Shown here piece by piece: positions 31,659 to 41,363 of a stretch of 47,841 nt of DNA; within the stretch, counting starts at the first letter, position 1, and every line of letters starts with the position of its first letter. This DNA comes from Clostridia bacterium (GTDB taxonomy: Bacteria; Bacillota; Clostridia; TANB77; CAG-508). The stretch spans positions 1-47,841 of the forward strand of contig JAAWKD010000018.1 of NCBI GenBank assembly GCA_022797215.1, in the 5' to 3' direction. Position numbers and translations under genes: made by a program. The notes under the pieces were generated by a model, which was not told where the DNA came from, did no database searches, and saw only the letters and a program-made list of their open reading frames with translations.

Positions 31659-33077
31659 TTATTTTTGTTTTCTAGTTTTTCCTAAAAAGTCATAAATAAT
31701 ATAATTTTCATTCAGTACAAAATAAGTTAACACTGCTAAAATAATTTGAAGCACTAATCTTGTAACCATATTTTCTACTACTAAAGATATAATAAAAATA
31801 ATTCCTCCCATTACAATTGATTTTGCTATTATAGGGAATATACTTTTTATCATACTAAAATATTCAATACTTTTTCTTGTCTTCCATATTTGATAAAACA
31901 TTACTGTAAACTCTGCTGCCACTGTTCCTATACATGCTCCATAAGCTCCATATTTGCTAATAAAAATTACATTTAATATCAAATTAATTGCGGCTCCCCA
32001 TATTGTAGATGCAACATAAATTTTATCTTCTGACTTTGGTATTAAAAAATTACTTCTAATCACATTGGTCATAGCACTACATAGTAATGTTGGCAATAAA
32101 AATACAATAATTGCTGCTGTTTTGGTATATTCTTCTCCAAAGAATAATCTAGTAAAGTCTTTACTAATGAATAGTAACCCCACCACCATTGGAATAATGA
32201 AAAAAGAACATAGGTAAAATGTACTATTGATATTCTCTTTAAAATTTTCCTGTTTTACTTTTGCCATGTGTGGCATCATGACAGTACCTAGTGCTGTAAT
32301 AAAACTAATAGGAATATTGATAATTTTTTCTGCACTTTCATAATTTCCTAATTCTACTGTATTTGCTAAAGCTCCTATCATAGTCTTATCCATAATCCTA
32401 TAAATACTATAAGCAATTACTGGTATAAATAAAATTAAACATTGTGGTAAGTAACTAAACACCTCTTTTGTTGTTACTTTTTCATATTGAATTTCTTTTC
32501 CAACGAAAATCCACAAATAGATTTGACTTATTAATGTACTTCCACTCATAATTAGCGTATATATCCATAAATCATTACTGGTCTTTACAAATATAAAGAT
32601 TGCAATTAATGATAATATTTTAATGACTAAGTTTCTTGATATTGTTATTTTAAATTTTTCTAATCCAAAGAAAAACCAATTAATATCAAATACACAAGAA
32701 ATCAAAAAGATAATTTGGATATATAAAATATTTTTATTTTCATAGTTCATTACTAGTGAAAACAAAATAAATGCAATTAACATGATGCTACTGCAAAATA
32801 GCTGTAAAAAGTAAATGCTAAAAAATTTCTTTGACATTTTCCCTTTATCACTACTTACTTTTGCAATTTCTCTTGCTCCATAATTATTAATACCAAGCAT
32901 AGCAGCTAACATGAAATAGTACACAATTGAATATGTATACGAATATATTCCAACATTATTGACACCTAATACTCTTGAAATATAAGGAGTAGAAATGAGT
33001 GGAATAATAAAAACAAACACTTGGTATAGTACATTATATAAAAAATTTTTATTCGTACTTTTCATTTTATCCTTCAC
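31659..33077 (-). CDS. Polysaccharide repeat-unit flippase (Wzx/MATE-like)
   Basis: 472 residues with about 12-14 membrane helices and the polysaccharide-biosynthesis signature at the start (NVLYQVFVFIIPLISTPYISRVLG). It moves the lipid-linked repeat unit across the membrane. Overlaps the pyruvyltransferase gene by 11 nt. No large gaps or lost helices are seen. Confidence 0.92.
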   Translation of the reverse strand: MKDKMKSTNKNFLYNVLYQVFVFIIPLISTPYISRVLGVNNVGIYSYTYSIVYYFMLAAMLGINNYGAREIAKVSSDKGKMSKKFFSIYFLQLFCSSIMLIAFILFSLVMNYENKNILYIQIIFLISCVFDINWFFFGLEKFKITISRNLVIKILSLIAIFIFVKTSNDLWIYTLIMSGSTLISQIYLWIFVGKEIQYEKVTTKEVFSYLPQCLILFIPVIAYSIYRIMDKTMIGALANTVELGNYESAEKIINIPISFITALGTVMMPHMAKVKQENFKENINSTFYLCSFFIIPMVVGLLFISKDFTRLFFGEEYTKTAAIIVFLLPTLLCSAMTNVIRSNFLIPKSEDKIYVASTIWGAAINLILNVIFISKYGAYGACIGTVAAEFTVMFYQIWKTRKSIEYFSMIKSIFPIIAKSIVMGGIIFIISLVVENMVTRLVLQIILAVLTYFVLNENYIIYDFLGKTRKQK

Positions 33078-34188
33078 CTAAACTTTTTCTTAAGTAATCT
33101 AAAGATTTTTCTTTACATTCCTTTAAATTTATACTATATTTTTCGTAATTTACTGGCTCTAAATAATCTTTATTTGCATCAAATTCATAAGGAACTAATC
33201 TATCTTCTATTCCAAGTTGTGTTACTAAAGTTTTTACTCTATCGTCATCTCCATACATTCCACCATTTTTGATAACATAAAACTTCTTTCCATAAATACT
33301 AGAAAAAATAGTTCCATGAAATGATGTTGTAAAAACCAATTCTGCATTTTTGATATAATATAAATAAGAAGATGGATTTTCATATTCTGCTAATATAAAA
33401 CCATATCTTTTAATATATTTCAAGTAGTATTCTTTTGCACTCCATACAATTACCTTTAATTTATATTTATCACTTATTTTCTTAACAAATTTACAAATTT
33501 CACTATCAAAACTAGGACAATAAAAGAATATATATTTTTCTTTTTCCTCAATATCTTTTGCTTCTATTTTTTCATAATCTTCTTTTTCTAATAATAAAGT
33601 AGGATCCAAAACAACTGGTACTTCTTCTTGTAACAATTCTTTTAACCATGTTTGACCATTTTTCTCTCTAATGGATAAATGATCAAATTCATGAAGATAC
33701 TTTTTATACTTTTCAATGTCTCCTACATATTTTTCTAATCTTTTAGCTCCAAAACTAGGTGCATATGCAATCTTTTTGGCCTTTTTTACCCAAGATAGAA
33801 AATATGCATCATCAGAATCCATAATAGTAGTATTCCATATTTGGTCACTTCCTACAATCACTTTATCATATTCTTCATCACTTAACTCTTCCATTTTAGT
33901 ATAACTTTTTTGACTTAACCCCAAATGCTTTGTTTTAAATTCTTCATATCTTTGATTATTTACTGCTACTTTCTTTTTATGTGGAAAAATAATGATGTTT
34001 TTGATAAAGTTTTTTAAGTTTCTATTTTTGTAAGTGACTAAATATAATTCCTTTTGTCCTTCATTTGAAAAATTAATAATTTCATTTTCTATTCCTAACT
34101 TTTTCAAACTATTTTGCATTGCATAAGTTTGTAACATAGAGCCACAATTATATGAATTATGAAATGTTAAAATACCTGTCTTTTTCAT
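33067..34188 (-). CDS. Polysaccharide pyruvyl transferase family protein
   Basis: 373 residues. Opens with GILTFHNSYNCGSMLQTYAMQ, the family signature, with VIVGSDQIWNTTI, an IAYAPSFGA segment and VFTTSFHGTIFSSIYGK later. Such enzymes attach pyruvate ketals to sugars of a polysaccharide, adding negative charge. Its presence predicts an acidic EPS. Tightly packed between a GT2 and the flippase. Confidence 0.9.
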   Translation of the reverse strand: MKKTGILTFHNSYNCGSMLQTYAMQNSLKKLGIENEIINFSNEGQKELYLVTYKNRNLKNFIKNIIIFPHKKKVAVNNQRYEEFKTKHLGLSQKSYTKMEELSDEEYDKVIVGSDQIWNTTIMDSDDAYFLSWVKKAKKIAYAPSFGAKRLEKYVGDIEKYKKYLHEFDHLSIREKNGQTWLKELLQEEVPVVLDPTLLLEKEDYEKIEAKDIEEKEKYIFFYCPSFDSEICKFVKKISDKYKLKVIVWSAKEYYLKYIKRYGFILAEYENPSSYLYYIKNAELVFTTSFHGTIFSSIYGKKFYVIKNGGMYGDDDRVKTLVTQLGIEDRLVPYEFDANKDYLEPVNYEKYSINLKECKEKSLDYLRKSLGEG

Positions 34189-34198
34189 TTGCTCTCCT

Positions 34199-35176
34199 TT
34201 AAATTTCTATAAATGTTTCTTTTTTATATTTCCTCTGCTTTAGTTTTCTTTTTATTCTGGTTATTTTGTAAATTAACTTGAATTTCTTTTTTTGACATAA
34301 TTTAAAATAGAATTTACTCTTTTTATCTATATCTTCTTTACTAATAATATCAGCATATGGTTTACTTAGTATAAAATCATATTCTTTGCTTGCTTTTTCA
34401 TAAGTTTCAATATATGAAATTCTATTTAGTATTTCTAATACTGCATTGGTATATTCATAGTCTTCAATGTTCTTTTTGATTTCTTCTCTTATCTCCGTGT
34501 TTTTAAAAAGTTCACTTAAAATAATATGATATTTTTTGTCAGATTCCACAAATTTTGCATCAAATCTTTTAGTTGCTGTTCCATATGCTTCTCTATATAA
34601 ATAAAATGACTGTTTTACTGTTTTATATGTTTTTAATTTCAAATAACATTTTAAATTAAAAAGCATATCTTCTCCATTAATAATTCCCTCATCAAATTGA
34701 ATATCATTTTCTATGATAAACTTTCTTTTATATATTTTAGAATATGGTCCTGCTAGGCAACAACAATAATACCCTACTATATGATATAGTAATTTTTCTT
34801 TACTCATATTTTCATCTATTTTACTTGAATAATAGATAACATCTTCTTCATTTTGAGTTAGACTATTTAAAATTATCTTTATCCATCCACTTTTTAGTAT
34901 ATCATCACTGTCTACAAACATAATGTAATCACCAGTTGCTTTTTGTATTCCAAAGTTTCTACTATATGATACTCCGTGATTTTCATTATGAAATACTTTT
35001 ACATTTTTATATTCTATCTTTTGCAAAAGTTCGCTTGTCCTATCTGTAGAACCATCATTTACAATTATCAATTCTACCTCTATCTTTGTTTCTTCTATAT
35101 TATCCATAATAGATTTCAAGCATTTTTCAATGTATCTTTCTGCATTGAAAACAGGTATTATAATTGATAATTTCAT
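34199..35176 (-). CDS. Family 2 glycosyltransferase
   Basis: 325 residues. N-terminal GT-A fold: KLSIIIPVFNAERYIEKCLKSI, ELIIVNDGSTDRTSELL and GDYIMFVDSDDIL (DxD-type metal site), then a ~200-residue C-terminal part with NGEDMLFNLKCYL. It adds one sugar to the growing repeat unit; donor and linkage cannot be read from sequence. 2 nt from the next GT2 gene. Confidence 0.9.
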   Translation of the reverse strand: MKLSIIIPVFNAERYIEKCLKSIMDNIEETKIEVELIIVNDGSTDRTSELLQKIEYKNVKVFHNENHGVSYSRNFGIQKATGDYIMFVDSDDILKSGWIKIILNSLTQNEEDVIYYSSKIDENMSKEKLLYHIVGYYCCCLAGPYSKIYKRKFIIENDIQFDEGIINGEDMLFNLKCYLKLKTYKTVKQSFYLYREAYGTATKRFDAKFVESDKKYHIILSELFKNTEIREEIKKNIEDYEYTNAVLEILNRISYIETYEKASKEYDFILSKPYADIISKEDIDKKSKFYFKLCQKKKFKLIYKITRIKRKLKQRKYKKETFIEI

Positions 35177-35178
35177 TT

Positions 35179-36147
35179 CTATACACCACCTTTTATCTTT
35201 TTCAACAATCTTCTTAATTTTAAATATACTACAGCAAACATTTTGTTACTTACAACTGTTTTCCTATAAATTCTCCAAAACAGCTTACTCGATTTATCTA
35301 GTTCTATATTTTGTATTACTTTTTTAAACTCATGATCGTTTATTATTTTTTCTACTTCTGACTTTCTATTTAGTTTTCCTAGTTCTGCGTCTATTAATCT
35401 TAACTTCTTTTCTCTAATAAAATTTTTTCCTATTTCAACTTTGTTCTCAATTAAAAATATTTCTATTTGATTGACTACTATGTCCATATATTTTATATTT
35501 TTCAAAACGTTTTCTTTTGATTTACTAAGTCCACTGCTATTATATACATAATAATAAATTGCATTAGGTACAAAATGAATTCCTTTTACTTTTTGGCAAT
35601 ATGCTAGTAAAAATAAAACATCTTCCATAAATCTTATACTAGTATCAAATTGCAAATCAGTTATCAGTTCTCTTTCAAATAAATATCCACAAATAAATCC
35701 ACCAATTCTTCCACTTATAATATCTACATACATTGTATTGCCTATTGCATCTATTGGATAATTAGGCTTAATTTTATTTTTTTCTATAGAATTATGACAT
35801 CCTCCATTAAGCATATTAGATTTATAATGTTTTAAAATTTCCTCTATAAAGTTTTGACTTAGAAAATCATCACTATCTACAAACAAAATATACTGTCCCT
35901 TTGCTTGCTTTATTCCATTATTCCTAGCTACTGATGGTCCTTGATTTTCCTGTCTAATTAATTTTATCTTTTGCTCTCCTTTATAGTTGCTTTCTATCCA
36001 TTGTGCTGTTCCGTCTTGTGATCCATCATCTATAACAATAATTTCTATATTGTTATAAGTTTGATTTATAATTGAATTCAAACATTTTGATATGGCTTGT
36101 TTAGCATTATACGCTGGAATAATAATGGATACTAGTTCATTCTTCAT
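35179..36147 (-). CDS. Family 2 glycosyltransferase
   Basis: 322 residues. VSIIIPAYNAKQAISKCLNSI, EIIVIDDGSQDGTAQWI, ENQGPSVARNNGIKQAKG and GQYILFVDSDDFL are the GT2 motifs. The C-terminal half differs from the neighbouring GT2, so the two likely use different acceptors. The start overlaps the polymerase gene by 11 nt. Confidence 0.9.
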   Translation of the reverse strand: MKNELVSIIIPAYNAKQAISKCLNSIINQTYNNIEIIVIDDGSQDGTAQWIESNYKGEQKIKLIRQENQGPSVARNNGIKQAKGQYILFVDSDDFLSQNFIEEILKHYKSNMLNGGCHNSIEKNKIKPNYPIDAIGNTMYVDIISGRIGGFICGYLFERELITDLQFDTSIRFMEDVLFLLAYCQKVKGIHFVPNAIYYYVYNSSGLSKSKENVLKNIKYMDIVVNQIEIFLIENKVEIGKNFIREKKLRLIDAELGKLNRKSEVEKIINDHEFKKVIQNIELDKSSKLFWRIYRKTVVSNKMFAVVYLKLRRLLKKIKGGV

Positions 36148-37234
36148 ATTTTTTGCTTCCTATCCTATTTTTTCTCATAAAATAAATAAATTGTAAAGTC
36201 ATTAAAAAGTTTGTATAATACAAATAATTATTCTCAAATAATTGATAAATGCTTAAAACAAATACTGCTATTAACAAATAATTATCTTCTTTGAAATATT
36301 TATAAGTCCTAGCATGAAAATAGTAATATAAAACATATGGAATAGCTCCAAAGCTTAATAAAATTCTTAAATAAGCACAATCTAATATTAAATCCTCATT
36401 TACTCCAAACCCAAATGGTCTAATTGAATAAGTTCTAAGAGCCTCTATACCAAAAGAAGGTCTAAAACTCAATGCTTTATTAATTGGGTTTGTGTAATCA
36501 TTTCCATACATAAAACAAAGTATTAGCATAACAGCTAATAAGAAAATATAAGAATGTTGAAAAATGAAATTACATATCTTCATTTTTTGTAATTGGTTTC
36601 TAAATAAAAATATAATATTAAGTATGATAATTAGTATAAAACCAGTTCTACATAGTGTATAGTAATATAAAATAATTGATAAAATATCCATTACCACTAG
36701 TCCAAAAAACTGCTTTCCTGTACTTTTCTTTCTGCCTATATACAAAAATCCTAATACAATTGGTACAAAATATAAAAATGTTGCATTTACATGGACAAAG
36801 CCCAAACTATTTCTTCCTACTACTTCTCCTGCAATTACTCTTTGAGAAGCATTATTAGATAAAATTCCTAACATATATAAAACTATTGTACTAATATAAA
36901 AAATGCAAGAAGAATATGTAAATGCTTTTAAGAACTTATCTTCTGCTTTTTCACTATTGACATATAATAAGGCTAACAATAAAGAAACTACTATATCAAT
37001 GGTTCTTGATTTATAAAAAGCTAATAAGAAAAATATTAAGATAATAACAATACTTTTTATATCACTTTTATATATTTTTTTCTTTAATAACATAATAACT
37101 GAAAAAATTGCTATACCAATAATCATTACATTGGTATAAATATTATTGGTTCTAGACCACATCAATATATACTTATACCCAATTAATAGTACAACAATTA
37201 ATCCATTTAAAAAGTCATCTTTATTTACTCTCAT
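36137..37234 (-). CDS. Wzy-like polysaccharide polymerase (multi-pass membrane protein)
   Basis: 365 residues, mostly hydrophobic, with about 10 helices and a loop containing SFRPSFGIEALRTYSIRPFGFGVNED. That loop (Arg-rich, FG) is the type expected of a Wzy/O-antigen-polymerase external loop. No soluble enzyme motifs. It would join repeat units outside the membrane. In the cluster it is the only candidate polymerase. Confidence 0.8.
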   Translation of the reverse strand: MRVNKDDFLNGLIVVLLIGYKYILMWSRTNNIYTNVMIIGIAIFSVIMLLKKKIYKSDIKSIVIILIFFLLAFYKSRTIDIVVSLLLALLYVNSEKAEDKFLKAFTYSSCIFYISTIVLYMLGILSNNASQRVIAGEVVGRNSLGFVHVNATFLYFVPIVLGFLYIGRKKSTGKQFFGLVVMDILSIILYYYTLCRTGFILIIILNIIFLFRNQLQKMKICNFIFQHSYIFLLAVMLILCFMYGNDYTNPINKALSFRPSFGIEALRTYSIRPFGFGVNEDLILDCAYLRILLSFGAIPYVLYYYFHARTYKYFKEDNYLLIAVFVLSIYQLFENNYLYYTNFLMTLQFIYFMRKNRIGSKKYEE

Positions 37235-37244
37235 ATAACGACCC

Positions 37245-38294
37245 CTATTTATCCTTATAAACTTCTTCTATTGTACATTTATAATAATCTAAACTGTTTA
37301 TTTCTTTATTATATTTTTCTATATTTATTTTCATTTCTTTTAGTTCTTCTGGATTTTCTAATAAGTATAATGTTTTTTCACATAATACTTCATTTGCATC
37401 TGATAAATATCCTGTAATTCCATCTTTGACAATTTCTTTTAGTCCATCTGTCATAGTAGTAACAATAGGAATATTTAATGCTATTGCCTCCAAAGCACAC
37501 ATCGGAGTTCCTTCATATCTTGATGTCATAAGCATTACTTTAGATGATTTTAATATTTTATATGGATTAGACAAAAATCCATATAAAGTAATACAGTCTT
37601 TTAAGTGAAGTTCTTCTACTTTTCTTTTTACTTCCTCTTGTAACTCACCACTTCCAACAATAGCAACTTTTAAGTTTGAATATTTCTCTTTTACTTTTGC
37701 TATGATTTCTAATAATCTAGTTGGATTTTTGGCATAAGTTAGTCTACCTAAATAAATGATATCATAATCATAATTATTTTTATCTAATTCTGCCTTTTCA
37801 TGAACTTCGTCAGAATTAATAACATTATATAAAACCATCGACTTCCTTGCTATTTTATTCTTATAATAGTAATCATTAAAAGCTGAACCAGAAACCCATA
37901 TAATTTTATTGTATTTTCTTGAAGTTCTATTATATAAAAATGTTTTTACTCCAAATTTTCTCATATTTTCATGATTTCCATGAACATGAGAAATTATTTT
38001 TATTGTTTCTTTCTTTACACATACCGCTGCCATGATACTTGCTCTTGCATCATGTGCATGAATAATATCTGGCTTAAATTCTTCAATTGCCTTTTTTACA
38101 CAAGCATAATTGAATTTTTCTAATGGCAAAACTTCTATCTTTCTATTTTCCAAACTCTCTTTATTGCTTCCCATTGTACTACAATAAACCATTTTATACT
38201 TATTATCATTTGAAAAAAGTTTTATAATTTGGCAAGCAACATTTTCTGCTCCTGAAAATACATTTGTACTAATTAAGTGTAATACTTTTACCAT
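37245..38294 (-). CDS. Family 4 glycosyltransferase
   Basis: 349 residues, GT-B fold. VLHLISTNVFSGAENVACQII at the start, IIHAHDARASIMAAVCV, YLGRLTYAKNPTRLLEII, and the nucleotide-sugar part VMLMTSRYEGTPMCALEAIA (E-x7-E). It adds a sugar to the lipid-linked intermediate. It is 33 nt from the neighbouring GT4 gene. Confidence 0.9.
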   Translation of the reverse strand: MVKVLHLISTNVFSGAENVACQIIKLFSNDNKYKMVYCSTMGSNKESLENRKIEVLPLEKFNYACVKKAIEEFKPDIIHAHDARASIMAAVCVKKETIKIISHVHGNHENMRKFGVKTFLYNRTSRKYNKIIWVSGSAFNDYYYKNKIARKSMVLYNVINSDEVHEKAELDKNNYDYDIIYLGRLTYAKNPTRLLEIIAKVKEKYSNLKVAIVGSGELQEEVKRKVEELHLKDCITLYGFLSNPYKILKSSKVMLMTSRYEGTPMCALEAIALNIPIVTTMTDGLKEIVKDGITGYLSDANEVLCEKTLYLLENPEELKEMKINIEKYNKEINSLDYYKCTIEEVYKDK

Positions 38295-38327
38295 TATCTC
38301 ACTTCCTATCTCTATTGTTCTTTTGTT

Positions 38328-39455
38328 TTATCTCTTCAATAAATCATAATACAATTTTTCTAATCTACAAGCTTCTGTATCAATATCAAAGTTTTTCTTT
38401 TTCATTTCATCACTAGTTTTTCCTCTAACATATTCTTTACTCTCTGTCAAAATTGTTTTAGCCCATTCACTTGCGCTTTGATTTAATGTATTAAAAATTG
38501 TACTTTCCAATACTTTAGTTTCTTTTGTCATATCATCTGAAAATACACATAAAAGTCCTGCCGCTTGCGCTTCTACTCCTACTACTGGCAACCCTTCATA
38601 TAAACTAGGTAGCACAAACACATCTATTGCTTGATACAATCTAGCAGCATCATTCCTTTGCCCTAAAAATAATACATTGTGTTTCAATCCTTGTTGTTCT
38701 ACTTTTGCTTTACATTCTTCTTGCAAAGGCCCTTGTCCAACTAACATTAGTACTGCATTTTGTTTTTCTTTTTGTAATTCATAAAATATATCTATTAAAA
38801 AGCTATGGTTTTTCTGCTCCACAAATCTACCAATATGTCCCATAACAAAAGTTTCTTCGTCAATATTCAATTCTTTTCTTACTTCTTCTCTTATTTTCTC
38901 ATTATATTCAAATTTTTGCAAGTCTATCGCATTATTTAATAGATAAATTTTTCCCTCATCATATAGTTTATCGCCAAATAGCCATCTTCCCGCTAATTCT
39001 GAGCAACACATATAATCTGTTGCAAATAGCTTTGAAAATGGCTTCAATACTTGCTTCATTAAATTTTTCTTTTTTTCTTTTTTATTCGTGGTACTATGAG
39101 AATGTGCAATACGCACTGGAACTTTCGCACATTTAGCAGCAAACAAACTAAACACAGATAATGTGTTTATATGTGAATGCACAATTTTATAATTTCCCTC
39201 TTTTAAAACTCTTTTTAATTCTCTATGATATCTAAATAACTTTTGATAAGGCGGAATTAAAATCACTTTTCCACCTAACTTTTCAATTTCTTTATATGGT
39301 ATATTGGTCGAATCTTCATCACAGATAAAGTCAAATTGTATTTTGCTCTTGTCAATGTGGCGGTAGTAGTTCATTACAACCGCTTCTACTCCACCACCGA
39401 CCCATTTTCCAATAACTTGTGCAATTCTAATAGGTTCTTGTCTTATATTTTCCAT
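38328..39455 (-). CDS. Family 4 glycosyltransferase (EpsF-like)
   Basis: 375 residues. RIAQVIGKWVGGGVEAVVMNYYRHID is the usual start of EpsF-type enzymes. Later: VHSHINTLSVFSLFAA, GHIGRFVEQKNHSFLIDIF and VFVLPSLYEGLPVVGVEAQAAG. It probably acts early on the repeat unit, since it directly follows the initiating transferase. Confidence 0.9.
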   Translation of the reverse strand: MENIRQEPIRIAQVIGKWVGGGVEAVVMNYYRHIDKSKIQFDFICDEDSTNIPYKEIEKLGGKVILIPPYQKLFRYHRELKRVLKEGNYKIVHSHINTLSVFSLFAAKCAKVPVRIAHSHSTTNKKEKKKNLMKQVLKPFSKLFATDYMCCSELAGRWLFGDKLYDEGKIYLLNNAIDLQKFEYNEKIREEVRKELNIDEETFVMGHIGRFVEQKNHSFLIDIFYELQKEKQNAVLMLVGQGPLQEECKAKVEQQGLKHNVLFLGQRNDAARLYQAIDVFVLPSLYEGLPVVGVEAQAAGLLCVFSDDMTKETKVLESTIFNTLNQSASEWAKTILTESKEYVRGKTSDEMKKKNFDIDTEACRLEKLYYDLLKR

Positions 39456-39490
39456 AACCTACCTTCCTCCTAAATGTGTTTTTATGTCTT

Positions 39491-40207
39491 TTATCTTGCG
39501 CCTTCTTTTTTAAATACTTTAAAAGCTGTTTGTATTAAAATTTTAGTGTCACATTTCATTCCTTTTGATTGGTTATATGTATAATCTAAACTTAATCTTT
39601 CCTCAAAGCTTGTCTCACTTCTTCCTGAGACTTGCCATAGTCCAGTAATTCCTGGTTTTGACTGAATAATACAATTATAGTAATGTTTCATATCGTCTTT
39701 TTCTCTTGGTAAATATGGTCTTGGTCCTACTAAACTCATATTTCCAATTAAAACATTTACTAATTGAGGTAATTCATCAATACTTGTTTTTCTAATAAAC
39801 TTTCCTAGTTTTGTTACTCTTGGATCATCTTTCAATTTTTTATAAGTTTGATATTCTTTTCTTGCTTCCTCATTTTCTGCTAAATATTTTTGTAAAATTT
39901 CATCTGCTCCTACTACCATAGAACGATATTTATACATTTTAAAAAGCTTACCATCTTGTCCTATTCTTTCTTGTACTAAAAAGGCTGGTCCCTTGGAATC
40001 TATTTTTACTAACACAGCTGTAAGCAACATAATTGGTGATAAAGCTACTAATGCCATAGCTGAAATTACAACATCTGATGTTCTTTTAAATCCTAGATAT
40101 ACGTCCTCCTTTTTTAATAAACTTCTCTCTTTTAACTCTACTAATTCTGTACGCATTGGTATTTGCATTTGCATCCCATCTACATTTTCTGCTACATTGT
40201 TTTGCAT
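39491..40207 (-). CDS. Initiating sugar transferase (undecaprenyl-phosphate glycosyl-1-phosphate transferase)
   Basis: The start at 40207 (MQNNVAENVDGMQMQ) is chosen because GGAGG lies 8 nt before it. A longer frame from a TTG at 40321 overlaps the LCP gene and has no ribosome site. 238 residues: one membrane helix (VVISAMALVALSPIMLLTAVLVKI), then FLVQERIGQDGKLFKMYKYRSM, TSIDELPQLVNVLIGNMSLVGPRP and GITGLWQVSGRS, the catalytic motifs of the bacterial sugar transferase family. It loads the first sugar-phosphate onto the lipid carrier. The long N-terminal helices found in WbaP are absent, so it is the short, PglC-like form. Confidence 0.92.
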   Translation of the reverse strand: MQNNVAENVDGMQMQIPMRTELVELKERSLLKKEDVYLGFKRTSDVVISAMALVALSPIMLLTAVLVKIDSKGPAFLVQERIGQDGKLFKMYKYRSMVVGADEILQKYLAENEEARKEYQTYKKLKDDPRVTKLGKFIRKTSIDELPQLVNVLIGNMSLVGPRPYLPREKDDMKHYYNCIIQSKPGITGLWQVSGRSETSFEERLSLDYTYNQSKGMKCDTKILIQTAFKVFKKEGAR

Positions 40208-40295
40208 AATATGTTCCTCCATTTTTTCCTTCTTAAATTTTCCTTCTTTCGTTTCTTGTTTTCTTTGGTTTTCTATATTATGCTTGCTCCTGTAT

Positions 40296-41360
40296 TTATT
40301 TTGTATAACCTGTTTTTTCAATAATTTCGTTGCTAATTTGTTTTACTGCATTAGATGGTTCATAATCTTCTTGTCCATAAATTTCTTTATGTAGTTTTAT
40401 TACATTACTTTCTAACGTAATTGGTGGTCCATACCAAATCCCATTAATTGTTGCACCTTTAGTTTCATATGGCCAACCAATATTGTGTTTCATTTTATAA
40501 GTTGCAAGCTCTGGTATCATTGTTAAAATTTCTTGTGCTTGAATATTCGTATAAGTTTTAGGTAATAGAATATCTACAATTTTGTTTAACTCTGTTACGC
40601 TTAATCCTTTTGCTTTTTGAAGCATCTTTGTAATCACAGTTCTCATTCTTTCTGTCCTTTTATAGTCTCCACCTGCTGTATATCGAATTCTTGAATAGGC
40701 TAATGCTTGTACACCATCCACTTTTCTTTTACCTGATGTTGTAATCTTTTCTGAAGAATGTCCTGCTACATGGTTAATCTCTCGAATATATCCATTAATA
40801 TATTTAGTCTCTTCCTCTGTAATGTCTAGCTCAATTCCGCCTAAAGCATCTACCGCTTCTACTACTGCCTCAAAGTTAACTGTTACAAATTCTTTAATAT
40901 CTAAATCCAAGTTTGTATTTAATGTACTAATTGCTAGTTCTGGTCCGCCATAAGAATAGGCATGTGTTACTTTATCTAAATACATGTCTGTCATTTTTAA
41001 GTAAGTATCTCTATATACTGATACTAAGCTTACCTCTTTGGTCTTCTCATTTAAGATTGCAAGAATAATACAATCACTTCTATTTCCTTTGTCATAGGTA
41101 TCTTCTCTTGCATCAATTCCAAATAAAGCAATCGTTCTATAAGTTTCTAATGCATCTGCTTTCACTAATACCTCTGGATTTACTTGTATTTTGTTTTGAT
41201 CAAGTTCCACATAATTAATTTTTGCTAGTTTATCATTAATGTAGAAACTTCCTAATGTAACAATTGTTATAACAAGCAATAGTAGAATACTAAAAATGCT
41301 AATGATGACTTTTGATTTTTTCCCCATTTTCTTTTTCGTTATTTGCATTTCTTCTTCCAT
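40296..41360 (-). CDS. LytR-CpsA-Psr (LCP) family ligase/regulator
   Basis: 354 residues, one membrane helix near the N-terminus (IISIFSILLLLVITIVTLGSF), then the LCP domain: RTIALFGIDAREDTYDKGNRSDCI, VSLVSVYRDTYLKM, and THAYSYGG and AYSRIRYTAGGDYKRTERMR with the pyrophosphate-binding Arg residues. LCP enzymes move glycopolymers from undecaprenyl pyrophosphate to peptidoglycan, so at least part of this polysaccharide may be wall-bound. 3 nt after the fusion kinase. Confidence 0.92.
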   Translation of the reverse strand: MEEEMQITKKKMGKKSKVIISIFSILLLLVITIVTLGSFYINDKLAKINYVELDQNKIQVNPEVLVKADALETYRTIALFGIDAREDTYDKGNRSDCIILAILNEKTKEVSLVSVYRDTYLKMTDMYLDKVTHAYSYGGPELAISTLNTNLDLDIKEFVTVNFEAVVEAVDALGGIELDITEEETKYINGYIREINHVAGHSSEKITTSGKRKVDGVQALAYSRIRYTAGGDYKRTERMRTVITKMLQKAKGLSVTELNKIVDILLPKTYTNIQAQEILTMIPELATYKMKHNIGWPYETKGATINGIWYGPPITLESNVIKLHKEIYGQEDYEPSNAVKQISNEIIEKTGYTK

Positions 41361-41363
41361 ATT

